A stretch of DNA of 64,000 nt from positions 18,522,022 to 18,586,021 of the forward strand of contig OY756967.1 in the NCBI GenBank assembly GCA_963580455.1. Direction: 5' to 3'. Within the stretch, counting starts at the first letter, position 1, and the number at the start of each line of letters is the position of its first letter. Both the position numbers and the translations under genes were made by a program. Of the stretch, positions 61,765-64,000 are shown one piece after another. This DNA comes from Euonymus europaeus (Eukaryota > Streptophyta > Magnoliopsida > Celastrales > Celastraceae). The notes beneath the pieces are model-generated. The model worked only from the letters and a program-made list of their open reading frames with translations, had not been told where the DNA came from and made no database searches.

Positions 61765-63570
61765 AGGGGGATTCACCAATAAATCCTTTAATAGAAATAT
61801 ATATTTCATTCACTCCTTTCAAATTTTTAATATTCCAAACCATCCTTTAAATAATTCTGGACAAAACTACCCTTATTCCAATAAATCCTTATGTGTATGA
61901 CATATGCTGACATCACCAGATTCTTTTTATTTTTTTTCTTTTAAAAACTTTAAAACAGTTTTATCTCTCAAAATAAAAGTCAAATTTTTTTAAAAAAAAT
62001 ATATTCATAATCAACACGAAAAACTCTTTCCAATGAGATCCATCATCGATATGTTTAAATGTTCATTTGTCAAATCCTCTGAATGAACTCAGAGGATTTC
62101 TCAAACTTATCCAGAATTCAGAGGATTTCTCAAAACTCATTAAAACCAATCAAAAGAGTTTTCAAAATTAAGCAAATAAATTCAGATGATTTCATAAAAA
62201 TATATCAAAAAAATATAGATTTTTTGAAAATCAAACAAAAAACGACAAAAAATTTCAGAGGATTTCACAAACTTGTCATAAATTTAGAGGATTTCACAAA
62301 ATTTACCAAAATAAATCAAACAAATTTTTGAAATTAAGCAAAAAAAAAAGAGGATTGCATAAAATATATAATAAAAATTATAAGAATATTTGAAAATCAA
62401 ACAAAAAATAACCTAAAACTCTAAATCCTAAACCTAAAATCCCAAAATTCTAAATACTAAATCCTAATATCTTAAATCTCAAAATCATAAAGTATAAACA
62501 CTAAACTCTAATATTTTAAACACAGACTCTTAAACTTTACAACTTATAACCAGAAATCCTCTGAATTTTTCAGAAATCCTCTGAATTTTTCATAAATCCT
62601 CTGAATGTAAACAATTCTAGTTTTAATTTTGAACAAAAAAATCTTATAAATAATTAAGAAGAATTTACAAAAATAAGAAGAAAATTCTAAAATTCTACTA
62701 ACATATATTCCTAAACCTTAAACCTTAAGTCATAAACCCCAAAATCCTAAATAATGAATTATATTTTCCTAAACCCTAAAACCTTAGATAATTAGAGGAT
62801 TTCTCAAACTTATCAAGAATTCAGATAATTTTACAAAACTCACCAAAACAATTCAGAAGAGTTTTTGAAATTATGCCAAAAAAAAATCAAAGGATTTCTT
62901 ACCCAGAATTCAGAGGATTTTCGCAAAAGTCACCAAAACGGTTAAAAATTGTTATGGTATTTGGTTTTGTTTAAAATATGAATTGAGTTTTATTATGATA
63001 TTATTTTCATAAGTTATTAGCTTTGGTTGTTAGCGAAGAATGTAATAAAAATATTGACATTTGTATTGGATAACTTTTTGTTGATGGATAAGTGTTTTAT
63101 TGTTGATTTTGATAATATAATGATTCATAGATTTTAATGTATATGCATAGGTTACTAAGTCAACTAAATTTTGCGCATGTGAGTGCATGAGCTTAATTTT
63201 CATGAAAGAAAAAAAAAATTGCTTGATCGACTTTTCACTTTGATTCATCAAAAGTAAAAATATTAATTTATCTTTAAAAACATATAGATATAATACATGA
63301 TTTTCATCCAACTTTCTGAGATTGTATTTATATTTATTTTATTATAATAATTATTTCCTAAATAAGGAGCAATCATGTACTAATAAAAATAAGGATAAGT
63401 TTAAATGAGGGGAGGGTAAAATTGTCATTAATTGAGATTAAAATTTAAAGTTATCCTTATTGAGCTAAGTTTCAAATAATTGGAGATGTATTGGGCTATA
63501 AACTTTTCAAAAAGACTAAATGGAATATAAAGTCCATATAAAGGACTTATCACCAAATAATCCTTAAAAA
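61765..63570. mobile_element. Foldback-like element with long imperfect terminal inverted repeats
   Basis: The left AAAGGGGGATTCACCAATAA and its next 120 bp (ATCCTTTAATAGA..., TTTCATTCACTCCTTTC, CTACCCTTATTCC) resemble the reversed right side (GATTATTTGGTGATAAGTCC, TTCCATTTAGTCTTTTTG, TTTTACCCTCC) at 63400-63570. Such long, imperfect ends suggest a non-autonomous Mutator-like element. The target duplication was not found. The inside is A/T-rich with the AGAGGATTT repeats listed separately. Confidence 0.45.
62080..62935. repeat. Interspersed CAGAGGATTT repeats
   Basis: The word TCAGAGGATTTC(T/A)CAAA and close variants occur about ten times between 62080 and 62935. An inverted cluster (AAATCCTCTGAATTTTT, three copies) lies at 62550-62605. 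CCTAAACCCTAAA-like words lie at 62410-62470 and 62700-62790 and resemble degenerate plant telomere-like repeats. Confidence 0.7.
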
Positions 63571-63574
63571 AAAG

Positions 63575-64000
63575 GTTAAAACAAATTAAGTTTATTATAT
63601 ATCTCTTGTTTAAAAAAAAAGGTTAAAATAATTTATGATTAAACATCACTTCACATATTATTTCGAAAATCATAATTGATGTGATATTAGTTCGTGGCCC
63701 CCCAAATAGTTCATTATTTACCAACAAGTCCTCAAGTACAGTACGTATAAATTGATAGACAACGAAGTGACTTTGGTCGGTCTCTCGGTTATTTCGGAGA
63801 ATGTCTCAGTGACCGTGGCTTTTCTAGTTGGCTGCTCGTCTCTGGTACGTCCATTTCCAATTGTTTCTTTTTTCTTTCCTGCGAAAAATCAACCATGGAA
63901 ATGTCGCCGTGTATGTATTTCCATTCAACTGTACAAGCTAGACTTTTTTGGGGTTTTATTTTTTTCCTAGAGATGACCGTCTTTCATGGTCGCTCTTCTC
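63575..64000. other. Gene-free right edge
   Basis: A 72-codon frame at 63752-63970 (+) has no recognisable domain. It could be the start of a gene that continues beyond the window, because GC content rises at 63760-63830, but this is not supported further. Confidence 0.3.

Noticed and set aside
62080..62935. Regular repeats resembling a CRISPR array
   Set aside because: Spacing is irregular, spacers are not unique and the genome is a plant's.
1..64000. tRNA, rRNA or known small-RNA genes
   Set aside because: No cloverleaf with A/B box-like sequence or conserved rRNA segment was noticed by eye; a dedicated scan was not possible.

Overview
The window is nuclear DNA from a flowering plant, most likely a eudicot with a repeat-rich genome. 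It has GT-AG introns, two many-exon genes typical of plants, and layered retrotransposons and DNA transposons. There is no bacterial, organellar or CRISPR signal, and I recognised no tRNA or rRNA gene. I cannot name the species.

Layout. 1-1230: short duplicated AT-rich sequence. 1588-18230: a repeat block bounded by two inverted copies of a long Tat/Ogre-like LTR (1588-4329 on +, 15108-18230 on -). Between them lie a degenerate Ty1/copia element, two AT-rich Harbinger-like MITEs, a hAT MITE with a perfect 8-bp target duplication, a LINE remnant and a second copia fragment. 18240-22780: exon-like segments of an unrecognised minus-strand gene, then a Ty3/gypsy LTR. About 22948-30391: a PIF/Harbinger transposon with a Myb/SANT-like ORF1 and a DDE transposase. 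Each gene is split by a solo LTR with a perfect 5-bp target duplication. 30395-32671: a foldback element and stacked MITEs that form the upstream region of the next gene.

32954-49000 is the host-gene island. The HECT ubiquitin ligase UPL3 (17 coding exons, predicted 1891 aa, intact) runs on the + strand. A GH35 beta-galactosidase with a C-terminal lectin domain (19 exons, predicted 834 aa, intact) runs on the - strand and converges on it. From memory, Arabidopsis has the same two families side by side (UPL3 next to BGAL14), so the pair may be old microsynteny.

49700-64000 is accessory again: a trihelix-like gene fragment, a candidate small secreted peptide gene (52035-52298), and a Mutator-like unit at 53350-59539. 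That unit pairs a FAR1-type MULE transposase (+, frameshifted) with a convergent Ulp1/C48 protease gene (-) that has a long coiled-coil N-terminus. A palindromic TCCATTG/CAATGGA motif recurs through the introns and spacer of this unit and not clearly elsewhere. It is followed by a decayed MAPKKK-like kinase pseudogene and a 1.8-kb foldback-like repeat.

The two host genes look functional. Nearly everything else is mobile DNA or its decay. The Mutator/Ulp1 unit with its private motif is the least ordinary system here. Exon joins were made by eye from splice signals, frame and family resemblance.
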